64,000 nucleotides of DNA from Eurosta solidaginis. Taxonomy: Eukaryota > Arthropoda > Insecta > Diptera > Tephritidae. This document shows, piece after piece, positions 22,936 to 34,000 of the stretch. The notes beneath the pieces were generated by a model. That model was not told the origin of the DNA. It did no database searches and saw only the letters and a program-made list of their open reading frames with translations. The translations under genes were made by a program, and so were the position numbers. The stretch's first letter is position 1; each line of letters begins with the position of its first letter. The stretch spans positions 94,594,603 to 94,658,602 of the forward strand of contig NC_090321.1 in NCBI RefSeq assembly GCF_040869045.1. Reading direction: 5' to 3'.

Positions 22936-23766
22936 TAATCGTTTGTGTACATCAAGACTGTTTTGTTCCCTTTGTCAGCCTGAGTTATAACTATTTCCTC
23001 TTTATATTTTGATATGAATTTTTTCGTGTCTTCATTATAAATTTGTCTTTCGGGTTATTGCTGAGCCTTCTTTGGAAGTTGCTAATTTTCACTGCAATGT
23101 TGCTTCTTGCACTATCTTTGATTCTGTCATCTTCGATTTCCTGAACCGCCTGCTCTAGTTCTGCGATGATATGCAATAGTGAAAAACTATTTTTGGTGAC
23201 TGGTAGAGCAAATTTTGTGCCTAACGAAAGAAACCAACGGTACTCTTCTGGTATTTCGATTTTAGTTTTGTTTATAAACCAGTCTTCGTTATATCGAATC
23301 CCAAGTTGTTGTGTGTTTTTAGAAATTTGTTTTTGTAGCTTTTTTTGATGCGTCCTTTCCATCCCGGTATCGATGTATTTGATGTAATGATCTTCTTTTT
23401 CTACAATGTTATTGTGGTCTGCTTCTCCGAGCATCGTTTTCAGCGAGTCTTTTGTGCGTTTTAGATCCTTTTCGATTACTTTGATAGTTATATTTGTTTC
23501 TTTGATTTCCAAATTTAAAATTTTTCGTAGAAAGCATTCCTCTATTTTTTCAAAACTGCGACGTGTTGTCTCATTTTTAAAACAATATAACGAAGACTTT
23601 GTCCTCGAAGGTGTGTTGGTATAATTCCATAGCTTTTGCATCCAAGTAGAAACTTTAGTCTTCCCTTCTGTCTCACGATTTTTTTAGAATTTTTATTGAA
23701 CTGTTTAATTATGGACTGGGTTTTCTCATTGTGGTTGATTTTTATGTAACGAAAAAAATGTTTCAT
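22936..23766 (-). pseudogene. PLE1 N-terminal region
   Basis: The minus-strand start codon at 23766 opens MKHFFRYIKINHNEKTQ. The longest piece (22991-23641) has EYRWFLSLGTKFALPVTK and HIIAELEQAVQEIEDD, then IVITQADKGNKTV just before the SINE. These are hallmarks of the Penelope N-terminal extension and RT(0) region. At least two frameshifts (near 23600 and 22995) break it. Together with 21204-22556 and 10378-10545 it accounts for nearly the whole Penelope ORF. Confidence 0.85.
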
Positions 23767-23966
23767 GTTTGTTGTTTGTTGCGAGTTTGGAAGGTGTTTG
23801 TTTTTTGGATTTGCTCACCGATATTGTATTTTAAAGAGTTTGTTTGGACCAATTTTAAATCTTATGGTTTGCTGGGTTGAGCTTATTGGTCGTCTAAATA
23901 ATCAAAATTTGTTTTTGTTTAATTTGCTTCAACGCGGTTCAACGCTTCATGCGTCATCCTCAGGAA
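23767..23966 (-). mobile_element. PLE1 5' pseudo-LTR
   Basis: CCTCAGGAAGC back to GGTTTGCTGGGTTGAGC repeats the 3' block at 10141-10251, then TAAGATTTAAAATTGGTCC leads to the start codon. At 23966 it abuts the truncated, oppositely oriented PLE2, an arrangement typical of Penelope insertions. Confidence 0.8.
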
Positions 23967-24265
23967 GCGATCAGTACTATGTGGGCACAACAAAGCGACA
24001 ACTGGGTATACGGCTAAACGAACACAGAGCAGATGCAAAAAACAAGAAAATGACCACAGCTCTCGCGCAACACCTGACTAAGAGTAACCATATAGCGGAC
24101 TTTGACCATGCACAAATATTAGATATAGAAAAAAGAGAAAAGACAAGACTAATTTTAGAGAGCTTAAGAATACAGCAAAAGATAAACAAGGTAATGAACT
24201 TCAAAGATATAAACAACATAAGTAATGTCTATACTGCGGTTGTGCAAAAAGAAAATAAAACAAGT
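23967..24265 (+). pseudogene. PLE2 GIY-YIG endonuclease fragment
   Basis: The plus-strand frame begins abruptly at QYYVGTTKRQLGIRLNEH, so the copy is 5' truncated to the endonuclease core. It continues HIADFDHAQILDIEKREK, QQKINKVMNFKDINN and VVQKENKTS. The frame is interrupted four codons before its stop by the BEL element; the stop TAA is at 36297-36299 beyond it. Unlike PLE1, the core YYVGTT is intact. Confidence 0.9.
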
Positions 24266-24838
24266 TGTACAGCTCCGTTGCTGCACTTCTTGGAGATGCA
24301 GGGTCTGATGCGGTACTGGTGATGATGTTGAGGCGTTGTATATTTTTTCTGCTTTAACCTTGTGCGTTATTAAAACACAGTAGAAACACTCGCACAAAAC
24401 TATCTATTTAATTATATACGAATATATAATTTCACAGCGTATGCTATGTGTACATAATTTTCCGAAAGGAACTTAATGCAATTAAAATAAAAAGTTTTCA
24501 AACACTTATAAAATTATTGGGTTTTGTTTGCAAAAAAAAGCGATAAAAAAGCACATCAGGTGATACGCAAAATATATAGATGTTGATAAACTTGTGTCGT
24601 AGAGCGCGAACAATCCAAATTCGAGTTTTCCAAAATTATGTGCAAAAAGATGTGAAGAAGAAAAATGTCAACATGATTGGTTGACAGCTGATGCTCGTTC
24701 AGGCGAGCGAGTAGCGCACGCGTTGCCAACCACGCATTTAAAGTGTTGGGTGCGTTACCGTGGTGTGGTGATTAGGGTTATTAATTCAAAGGGTACAAAT
24801 TCAGTAAAAGGTGCGTGCGCTAATCTCTCGCTTGAACA
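24266..24838 (-). repeat. BEL 3' LTR
   Basis: Plus-strand TGTACAGCTCCGTTGC to CGCTTGAACA; on the element strand TGTTCAAGCG to GAGCTGTACA. It pairs with 35715-36279. An 8-bp extra segment lies near 24281-24294 relative to the other LTR. Confidence 0.93.
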
Positions 24839-24851
24839 TCTTGCCCCGCCT
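24839..24851 (-). promoter_or_regulatory. BEL polypurine tract
   Basis: On the element strand AGGCGGGGCAAGA lies directly against the 3' LTR start TGTTC, the expected position for plus-strand priming. Confidence 0.7.
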
Positions 24852-24858
24852 AGACGCG

Positions 24859-25449
24859 TTAGCCGGCTAATGTCAATCTGAGCTGCTCCAGCGCTCTGAT
24901 GGCCTCGTTCATGAGGATATTTGCCACCTTGCCTCGGTGTGAAGCCGTCTGAAGGCCTGCTGCTGAGCACCGAACGGTCCGTGCTTTTGGGATCGTGACT
25001 GTGGTAGGATTGTAACGACTGTTGACGGCTTGTTGTTGTGGGCGTTGGCGTCGGCGGCGAGAGTTAGAGTGCGGTGCCGGTGTCGGAGGCACTTGAGGCG
25101 TTCGTGCGGCGTGGTTCGATGGTGTTGGTGGTGGTGGAGCCCGGTGCAGCATGGTGTGGTGTGGAAGGGCACAAATGCGGCACATAATGGGCGACGTACA
25201 CTCACTCGTCGCGTGTGATAGCGCCAGACAATTGGTACAATAGCCATGGGCTCGTGCCAGGAGGTACCGCTGCGACGGCTGCATGCCCCGAAAGAGTGGG
25301 CAAGTACGCAGCGCATGATGGCGAGCGCATACGCGACATTGGATGAAATTATTGTTGGAGTTGTTGTTTTGGCGCTAGGCGTGATTGCTAGCCACCACCA
25401 CCTGAGAGCGTATCGACGTTCTTGGCCTTGGAGTTGGTGTTACATCCAT
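24859..25449 (-). pseudogene. extra 3' ORF of the BEL element with three zinc knuckles
   Basis: Between the integrase stop and the 3' LTR a minus-strand frame opens at ATG 25449 (MDVTPTPRPRTS). It contains one in-frame TAG (25375-25377) and otherwise runs to 24859. It holds CRVCARHHALRTC, CTNCLALSHATSEC and CRICALPHHTMLH, that is CX2CX3HX4C, CX2CX4HX4C and CX2CX4HX3H, followed by a Pro/His-rich tail and an amphipathic end (EAIRALEQLRLTLAG). The first two fingers, with about 20 residues between them, parallel the finger pair of this element's own Gag. An intact shorter frame starts at 25284. Role unknown; a nucleic-acid-binding accessory or a captured gag piece is my inference. Confidence 0.75.
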
Positions 25450-25624
25450 GTTCGCCTGAAACAAGTCGTATTCACATGACTTTAGTGAGGGGTATATTGA
25501 TAATTGTAACTATGAGATGAAGCGGGGTTTTAATTGTTGTTTTTGGGGATTAGGCGGATACGGTGATTTGACGGGATAAATCTTTAGGACTAAGCGGTCT
25601 TGTTAGTGGGGTGGTAACGAAAAT

Positions 25625-27120
25625 CTACATGGTCGCTTGGGGGCTGGGCGGACGATCTGCCGGGGGCAGAAAACATGGTTTTACTATCGGCCGTGTGAGA
25701 ATCCCGGATTGGGTGCGTACCTCGACGACTCGAATGTGACCATCCGGGCCGGGGCGTGCTCCTTCGATGCGTCCGAGGCGCCATTCGGAGGGAGGAAGTG
25801 TATCGTCCTTGATGAGGACACACTCACCGACTTTTAGCTCAATGCGGGTGTCTTTCCAATGATATCGTTTGTGGAGGTCCTTGAGGTAGTCCTCCCTCCA
25901 TCGTCGACTAAACTGGTGATGGATAACCTTGACCTTTTCCCATCGGTTGAGCAGAGATAGGTTCTCATGGTCAGGTTCAGGAATCGCTAATAAAGGGGTT
26001 CCCCTAAGGAAATGTCCGGGGGTGACCGCGGTAAAGTCAGAGGGATCCTGAGATAGCGGGGAGATGGGGCGTGAATTTAACACGGCCTCTATTCGTATTA
26101 ACAGGGTGGTAAATTCCTCGAAAGTGAATTTGTGAGATCCGACTGACTTCTTGAGGTGTGTTTTAAAACTTTTGACCGCAGCTTCCCATAAGCCGCCCAT
26201 ATGAGGAGCGCTGGGGGGTATAAACTTCCATTTTATGCCTTGAGCGGCGTATTTTTTGACGACTTCTTGGGATACTTCGTTGGAGAAGGTCACAAATTTC
26301 TTTTCCGTAGCTCGTTTGGCACCTACAAAGGTTGTGCCATTATCGCTCATCACAGTTGCGGGATAGCCTCGACGTCCAACAAAACGGGCAAACGCAGCCA
26401 GAAAGGCCTCAGAGGTGAGATTTGAGCACAGCTCAAGGTGTACCGCTTTTGTCGTGAAGCAAACAAAAACGGCCACGTAACCTTTCACGAGGGTATGCGA
26501 TCTTAGCATGGATGCTTTTATCAAAAAAGGGTCAGCAAAATCAACACCCGTTGTGGCGAAGGGGGGAGCGAAAGTGCATCGTGCGGGTGGCAAGGCTGCC
26601 ATTATTTGGGAGCGCATTTGCTGCTTGTGGACGGTGCATGTTTTACATTGAAAAATGCATTTTTTGATGAGTGGCTTGAGCCGAGGAATGTAAAGTTCTT
26701 GTCTAATCGTTTGCTGCATGAGACGGACTTCGGCGTGCAAGAAAAGTTCTTGCAGGAAGCGTAGCAAAAGTGCAGCATATCGGGATTTTTCCGGGATAAT
26801 AATGGGGTGGCTTTCGTTGTAGGTTAGTGTTGAGTCAACTAGGCGACCGCGGACTCGGAGCAATCCATCTTCATCCAAATATGGATTAAGGGTGAGAAGG
26901 AGGCTCCGTTTGTCTATAGGCCTCGAGGCTAACAACGATGCCTTTTCCTTGGGGAAATATCGCGACTGAGTTAAGGCGATTAGCTTGAGTTTCGTGTTTC
27001 GGAAGTCGTCGTGTGTAAGGATTAACGGGGAAGTTGGTATGTGGCCCTCGCGGGTTTTAAGGGTGCGTATGAAGTGCAGCACGTGAGTTAAAACTCTCAG
27101 GGCACGCAGAAACGGGAAAA
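25625..27120 (-). pseudogene. BEL integrase with DUF5641 tail
   Basis: The longest frame (from 27262, 545 codons) has an H2C2 zinc-binding region (HAEVRLMQQTIRQELYIP into CKTCTVHKQQ), then the DDE core. The catalytic residues, numbered from 27262, are D241 in GVDFADPF, D307 in MSDNGTTFVGA and E360 in MGGLWEAAVK. A DUF5641-type end follows (KVGECVLIKDDTLPPSEWRL). All three catalytic residues are present and the domain is open throughout. The first 45 residues of the frame read in the wrong phase over the RNase H end, so the true join to Pol is broken by a frameshift near 27110. Confidence 0.9.
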
Positions 27121-27700
27121 TCGATCCAGAATATCGGGTTCTTCTTCGCTGGCATGTAATGCTTCGATTCGGCGGACTTCGGGTGGACTTACGGAGGGGC
27201 GGCGCAAGTCTTTGGGCCATGATTCCGGGGGACTGATGAGCCATTCTGGGCCTTTCCACCACAGGGAGGAAGCTGCCAAATCAAGAGGTTTGCATCCTCT
27301 TGTGCCCATGTCGGCGGGGTTTTCGGTGCTGCGTACATGTCTCCAAGTGGCGTTTCCAACCAGATCGATTATTTGCGCGGTTCGATTTGCTACGAAAGTT
27401 CTCCATGTATAAGGGGGCTTTTCTAGCCATGCGAGCACTATTTCGGAGTCCGACCACAGCGTCAAGGTATGCGGACTGAGATTGAGTTGGGATTGAACGA
27501 CGGAGACTAGCTTCGCTAGGAGCAGAGCTCCAAACAATTCCAGCCGTGGCAAGCTAATGGATTTTAGGGGTGCCACTTTGCTTTTAGAGACTAGGAGATG
27601 AGAGGTTGTGTTTTGTCCTACCGTCGTTCGGACATAAATGCTGGCGCAATAAGCTTTCTCCGACGCGTCGCAAAAGCCATGCAGCTCCGTGGGTTGGTCA
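27097..27700 (-). pseudogene. BEL RNase H region
   Basis: Frame 27097-27576 has [19 protein letters not shown] and [19 protein letters not shown], and then NPADMGTRG, the usual Pao RNase H landmarks. The preceding HGFCDAS-type start of the domain can be read near 27670 in a different phase, so a frameshift lies just upstream. Confidence 0.85.
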
Positions 27701-28192
27701 GGGGAGTAATTGCCCCACGGGGAATTTGAATCCCTGTTATGGCGTGGAGGTTATGTGCGAACTGCGTCCACTTTGCGAGGCGGAGGGGTTTCACCTGTTC
27801 GTCCCAGTCAATTCCATCAAGCCACAGCTCTTGCAAGAGAATTTTGGCTTGAATCATTATCGGCGTTAGCCATCCTGCGGGGTCGAAAAGTTTTGCGACG
27901 GAAGAGAGAATTTGTCGCTTTGTGCTCGCCGTGGTTACTGGGATGGATTCAACGGTGTACGAAAATGAGTCCTTTATGGCATTCCATTGAATCCCGAGCG
28001 TTTTCGTCGTACTTGCTTTTTCGAATTTGAGAAACTTGGAATCCAGCAAGTCTGCTGTGGGAATAATTTCAATTATTTCAGGATGGTTTGCCGTGATTTT
28101 TCTAAGGGGGAAGCCTGCTGACGTAAGGGCTTGCCTGACTTGCGAGATGGACTCTGCAGCTGAGAGGATGGAGTGCCCGCCAGAAAGTATGT
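27618..28192 (-). pseudogene. BEL reverse transcriptase, 3' part
   Basis: [19 protein letters not shown] follows where the YVDD motif should be. Then come [19 protein letters not shown] (motif E region), [20 protein letters not shown] and [16 protein letters not shown], all characteristic of Pao-type RT thumb and connection. It is out of phase with the upstream frame (28102-29646) because of a small deletion at about 28192. Confidence 0.88.
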
Positions 28193-29680
28193 ACATATGT
28201 CTCGTCTTTTAATATCTGAGATGCTTTATGGATGGTCTTATTGACGTCTTTAGAGAGCTCGTGCAAGGTACGTATTGCCAGATAGGGAGCGCAATTAAGA
28301 CCGAATGTGACGGTTTTAAGCTTAAAATCTTGAATTGGACCATTGGGGGCTGAACGAAAAATAATTTTTTGGTAATCTTGGTCCTCCTCATGTAAGAGAA
28401 TTTGGCGGTACATTTTTTCTACATCGCCGTTGAAAACAAATTGGTACGTGCGCCACTTGAGTATTAATAGCATCAAATCGGGTTGTAGGGTGGAACCGGT
28501 ATAGAGAACATCAAACAGAGAATTACCGGAAGTTGATTTCTTTGATCCATTAAAGACCACACGTACCTTGGAAGTTCTTTTTTCGGGCTTTATAACCGCG
28601 TGATAGGGTAGGTAGAACGACAAGTATTTGTTGTCTGAGCATTTTTCGTAGGAAGTAGTTTCTTCCATATGACCTAGGGTGAGATATTCTAATAAGACTT
28701 GGTCATATTGGGATTTGAGCTCGCCTTTTTTGAGAAGATTTCTCTCCATGCTAAGAAATTGCTGGAGAGCTGAGGTTCGGGATCTACCTAAGGCTACCTG
28801 TTCTGGGAAACTGCGTCTAAAGGGGAGTCGCACTACATAGCGACCGTCATCTCTGCGAGTGGTGGTGGACTGGTACAATTCTTCGCATATAGTGTCTTCA
28901 ACATTAAGACACTTGGGGGTGGATACTTCTTCCAGTTCCCAGAATTTTCTGAGCTGCGAATCGAGGGAGCCCGATACTTCCTCCACCTGGGTTGAGAACG
29001 AAACTACTTTGCTAGGGACTTGACCACTAAGGATCCACCCAAATATGGTGTTTTGCGCTAGTAGGTTCGGGGAGATTTTTTCAACACCTTCTAGCATTAT
29101 CTGCGGGATAAGGTCACTGCCAATTACTAAGTCAATCTGGGATGGAGAGTGGCAGTTTGCATCTGCGAGGGTCAGATGCGCCCATTTTTCACGCTGTGCT
29201 TGGGTGGGATTTAATTTGTGTAACATCTTGGTTAACTGGGGTAGGACAATAGCTTGCGCTTGGATCCTTGTGGTCAAATCGTTTGAGACTAGAATTAGAG
29301 AGCATAGTTTGTTCGATGTTTGAACTACTCTTCCACCCATGCCTGATATTTCGAAATTAGATGCTCGGCATGGTAGACGCAGTTTTATTTGAGCTTTGGA
29401 GGAGATAAAGCTCCGTTCTGACCCTTGGTCAATTAGGGCTCTGAGTTTGAAGAGTTCACCTCGGTGTTCTACTAAGCCGATTGCCGTCGGGAGTAGTACT
29501 TTACTTTCATTGTCCGAGTAGAAAGATTGTACGTGGGCATTTTTTGAACACTTGGGTTGATCGCGGTTGTCTTCCGGAGAGTGAGGAGTTGGGAGACTGA
29601 CATCAGTGGGGGTGGTAGTTGCTACTTGGGCTGTGGCTTTATGCATTCTGGGTGTTGATGATGTGCTAGAGGTCGAATCA
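28192..29680 (-). pseudogene. BEL protease and reverse transcriptase, 5' part
   Basis: The open frame from 29646 contains ALIDQGSERSFIS (protease, Asp73; DQG instead of DTG is usual for Pao), WILSGQ (protease end), FPEQVALGRSR, VRVVFNGSKKS, FVFNGDVEKMYRQI (RT motif A, Asp408) and TVTFGLNCAPYLAIRTL (motif B). It should continue into YVDD, but the frame reads YVHTFW and then runs out of phase (28102-28190 is shadow). A loss of about five bases at 28190-28195 both removes the Asp pair and shifts the frame. Confidence 0.9.
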
Positions 29681-30974
29681 TCATGGAGAGCTGAGTTGTG
29701 CCGTTGCCGTGCTTTTGCAATCTCTTGGAATGTGGGATTGGGATAGGCAGTTAAAGCACATGTGATTGTCTCTCACGAACTTGTTTCGATCATGGACTGG
29801 CATTCTAACGAATTTTGCACAGCTGTACAGGGGGTGCTCGGAGGTTTTGCAATATGCGCATTTGTACATTGTGCGGTGTTCTGTAGCATGGGATTGAATC
29901 CTCGGATTGGATTTTTCGTGATTGCTGCCTCTGAATGCATAATTATTTTGTTTAGAGTAGCTTGTGCTGGCGGGGGCCGATGTGCGTTTAGGGGGGCGCC
30001 ATTGGTCTACTCTTTCTACCACCTCATAGCGAGTAGTCAGAAATTGGTTCATTTGGGACCAGTTGGGGAGATCTTTCCGGGAGGTTAGAGACTGTCCCCA
30101 CAGGGTTACCGTGTTCTCCGGGAGTTTAGAGGTGACCAGATATATGAGGATTGGATCCCAACTTTCTGTTGAAACTTGCTGGGTGGCGAGAATTTGGAGG
30201 CAATTATTCACGGATGATTGCAATTTCTGTATATCCTCGCTATTTTCAATGGGAATTGGTTTTAAATTCATAAGGGTTTTTATTTGGTTGTCGACCAAAA
30301 CCCTGCGATTTTCATATCGCGACCTTAGTGCTTCCCACGCCAGTTCAAAATTGGCATCACTGAGTGGGAACTGTTTGACTATTTCGCCGGCTTTGCCTTG
30401 TGTTTTATACCGGAGGTGGTATAATTTCTGGGCTTTTGTGAGTTTTGGGTGGTTAATATAGACCGCCGTGAACATGTCACGAAATGACGGCCATTGTTCA
30501 TAACCCCCATAAAATACTTCTGTATCACAAGGCGGGATTTTTAAGCCGAAAACTGTTCCATCTCTGGGAAGTGATGCGGTGGGGGCGGCTATGGGAGTGT
30601 TTGCTTGTTGGAGCAACATAAGTTGGTCCCTATCTGGGCTTTTGTGTCCTCATAAATAATTAGACATGACTGGTATTTATTAAACGCGACCGGTTTGAAG
30701 TCATCTGGGAGATCTAGGTCATCTGTATCTAATATCGCGTCATGGGAGGTTTGGACCCGGTCCCAAAACCTATCAATATTGGTATCTTTAATTTTCAGGG
30801 ACGATTCCGTATTTTCGTTAATCGGGGTGGACCTGAATCGAGCACAGTAGTCCGTGATATTATCCGTTTCCGAGATGAATTTGTTTGCCGTGATAATTTG
30901 CTTATTTTTTTTGTTGTTAGGCGCGTTTGGCGTTGATCTTTGGAGCTGCCTTGGGATTTCTCGTCGTCACTCAT
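29681..30974 (-). pseudogene. BEL Gag
   Basis: The likely start is the MSDDEK codon at 30974. TTKKISKLSRQTNSS and LDSGPPRLTKIR follow, a frameshift near 30797 and a second near 30635. The 312-codon frame (29681-30619) then has FYGGYEQWPSFRDMFTAVY and LRYKTQGKAGEIVKQFPLSD (DUF1759 Gag core), and two zinc knuckles, C254/C257/H262/C267 and C288/C291/H296/C301. Its stop overlaps the start of the protease frame, consistent with a Gag-Pol frame change or readthrough in the ancestral element. Confidence 0.9.
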
Positions 30975-31660
30975 TGTGGGGCTTTTTGATTGGCTTCTTT
31001 GGGGGACACCTAACATAAAGTGAAAAAGCGAGGGAGAGAGCCTGAGAGTATGGGAGAGCGTCGGAGAGAGAGAGAGTGAGTTGACGACTTAAAAAAAGAT
31101 TTATAACCGCAATGCAAGTTTCACGACAAGAGAAATAAACTTTTTGACCTTTTGAAATTATATATTTAATAACGCGAACCGTGAATTCGTACCACTGTAC
31201 CCGCTTGAGAGAGCAACAAAAATAAAATTGTATCACCGTACCGCACTTTTATAAACGTGTGTATATATGAGTATATATGAGTGAAAAAAAAATTTTTTTT
31301 TTCCAAGTGGATATATAATTGCTATATATTTGAGGGATTTTTAATATTTGTGAGTATTTGAGCAGAGAAGTTGAAAACGCTAATTAAAGAAATTTGAAAA
31401 AGTGAGTTTTATAAATTTATTTTGGGTCCCTGTCTACCAGTTAATTATTACATATGCACATACATACATACGAATGAGCAACCAAAATATATTGGAAATG
31501 CACTGTTTTGGGGTGAACTGCCTTTCCTTTTTGCAATACGGGACTTATATATGTATTCACGAAATCTTAAAATTTATGATTGCAAAAAATTATTGGGGAT
31601 ATATATGTATGTATTTATCAATCCTATTGGGAAATCCACAAATATCAAACTTTAATTAAA
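30975..31660 (-). other. BEL leader, proximal part
   Basis: AT-rich 5' untranslated sequence between Gag and the inserted family A copy. A (GAGA)-rich stretch lies at 31055-31080. No other gene seen. Confidence 0.6.
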
Positions 31661-31804
31661 CAAGTAAGGAAGGCTAAGTTCGGGTGTAACCGAACATTAC
31701 ATACTCAGTTGAGAGCTATGGAGACAAAATAAGGAAAATCACCATGTAGGAAAATGAACCTAGGGTAACCCTGGAATGTGGTTGTATGACATGTGTATCA
31801 AATG

Positions 31805-32395
31805 CAGGGATGCACCTTAACGTTAAGCTAATCGTTTATCAAAAAATTTCCACCGTTTCCGTTGAAACACTTCGAAATATTATCGATAAAGAAATTATCA
31901 AGATAAATTTTATCTCGTTTTTAACCGAAACGAAAAGCTTTCGTTAAAGTTAAAAACGTTGACAAAAACGTGATACTTTGTGTTTGAATTGTGCTGGCAA
32001 TGCTATAGCCATGGTGAAGCCGTAAGGTGGTAACAGCGAGCGGACATACACACACAAACTCCATGTAATTTGTTTGTGTAATTCGTTGGTGGTAATGTCA
32101 AAAATACTCTGAGAAATGTTCGTACTGTCAAAATTCATGAGAAAAGTTGCAATCAGCTTGGCTAATGCTTTCATCTTTAATGACTCCGCCATCAATCAGC
32201 TTTGTCAGCATATTTTGAAATTAATAATCAACATAAACGATTTGATTTCGTTTTGATATGGCAGAAAACGAAACAAAATCATTTCGTTAATTTGACGTTC
32301 TTAACGTTAATAAACGAAACGAAATAACTTTGTTTCGTTTATTAACGTTAATTATCGTAACGAAATGATATCGGTTCGTTGGTTAAGCATGCCTG
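31805..32395. mobile_element. hAT-type MITE, 8-bp target duplication
   Basis: Begins CAGGGATGCACCTTAAC and ends GGTTAAGCATGCCTG, with inverted ends of the CAGGSATGC type. It is flanked by exact ATCAAATG on both sides (31797-31804 and 32396-32403). Removing it restores the family A sequence GTATCAAATGGAAGG seen at 55876. The interior is rich in CGTTAAC and CGAAAC words and has no transposase frame. Confidence 0.92.
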
Positions 32396-32399
32396 ATCA

Positions 32400-34000
32400 A
32401 ATGGAAGGTATTAAAGAGTATTTTAAGAGAGAGTAGACCATAGTTCTATGGATGGACGCCATTTAGGGATATCGCCATAAAGGTGGACCAGGGCTGACTC
32501 TAGAATGTGTTTGTACGATATGGGTATCAAATGAAAGGTGATAATGAGTATTTTAAAAGGGAATGGGCTTTAGTTCTATAGGTGAACGCCTTTTCGAGAA
32601 ATCCCCATAAAGGTGGACCAGGGGTGACTCTAGAATATGTTTGTACGATATGGGTATCAAATGAAAGCTGTTAATGAGTATTTTGAAAAGGAGTGATCCT
32701 TAGTTTCCTAGGTGGACGCCGTTTCGAGATATCGCCATAAAGGTGCACCAGGGGTGTCTCTAGTTGTACGATATGGGAATCAAATGAAAGGTGTTACTGA
32801 GCGTTTTAAGAGGGAGTGGGCATTAGGTCTATAGGTGGACGCCTTTTCGAAATGTCGCCATTAGGGTGGGCCAGGGGTGACTCTAGAATGTGTTTGTACG
32901 ATATGGGTATCAAACGAAAGGTGTTACTGAGCATTTTAAGAGGGAGTGGGCATTAGGTCCATAGGTGGACGCCTTTTCGAGATATCGCCATTAGGGTGGG
33001 CCAGGGGTAACTCTGGAATGTGTTTGTACGATATGGGTATCAAATGAAAGGTGGTAATGAGTATTTTAAAAGGGAGTAAATCTTAGTTCTATAGGTGGAC
33101 GCCTTTTCGAGATATCGCCATAAAGGTGGACCAAGGGTGACTCTAGAATGTTTGTACGATATGGGTATCAAACGAAAGGTGTGACTGAGCATTTTAAGAG
33201 GGAGTGGGAACTAGGTCTATAGGTGGGCGCCTTTTCGAGATATCGCCATTAGGGTGGGCCAGGGTGACTCTAGAATGTGTTTGTACGATATAGGTATCAA
33301 ATGAAAGGTGGTAATGAGTATTTTAAAAGGGAGTAATCCTCAGTTCTATAGGTGGACGCCTTTTCGAGATATCGCCATAAAGGTTGATCAAGGGTGACTC
33401 TAGAATGTTTGTACGATATGGGTATCAAACGAAAGGTGTTACTGAGCATTTTAAGAGGGAATGGGCATTAGGTCTATAGGTGGACGCCTTTTCGATATAT
33501 CGCCATTAGGGTGGGCCAGGGGTGACTCTAGAATGTTTGTACGATATGGGTATCAAACGAAAGGTGTTACTGAGCATTTTAAGAGGGAGTGGGCATTAGG
33601 TCTATAGGTGGACGCCTTTTCGAGATATCGCCATTAGGGTGGGCCAGGGGTGACTCTAGAATGTTTGTACGATATGGGTATCAAAGGAAAGGTGTTACTG
33701 AGCATTTTAAGAGGGAGTGGACATTAGGTCTATAGGTGGACGCCTTTTCGAGATATCGCCATTAGGGTGGGCCAGGGGTGACTCTAGAATGTTTTTACGA
33801 TATGGGTATCAAACGAAAGGTGTTACTGAGCATTTTAAGAGGGAGTGGGCATTAGGTCTATAGGTGCACGTCTTTTCGAGATATCGCCATTAGGGTGGGC
33901 CAGGGTTGACTCTAGAATGTGTTTGTACGATATGGATATCAAATTAAAGGTATTAATGAGGGTTTTAAAAGCGAGTGGCCCTTAGATGTATATGTGAAGG
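32400..34000. repeat. tandem array of about 130-bp units in family A
   Basis: GTACGATATGGGTATCAAA followed by GGTGGACGCCTTTTCGAGAT and ATCGCCAT recurs roughly every 122-132 bases, about twelve times. Two sub-variants alternate: ATGAGTATTTTAAAAGG and CTGAGCATTTTAAGAGG. Confidence 0.9.

Noticed and set aside
24909..25316. Alternative minus frame (MRCVLAHSFGACS...) over the BEL 3' ORF
   Set aside because: The overlapping frame with three ordered zinc knuckles is clearly the real one.
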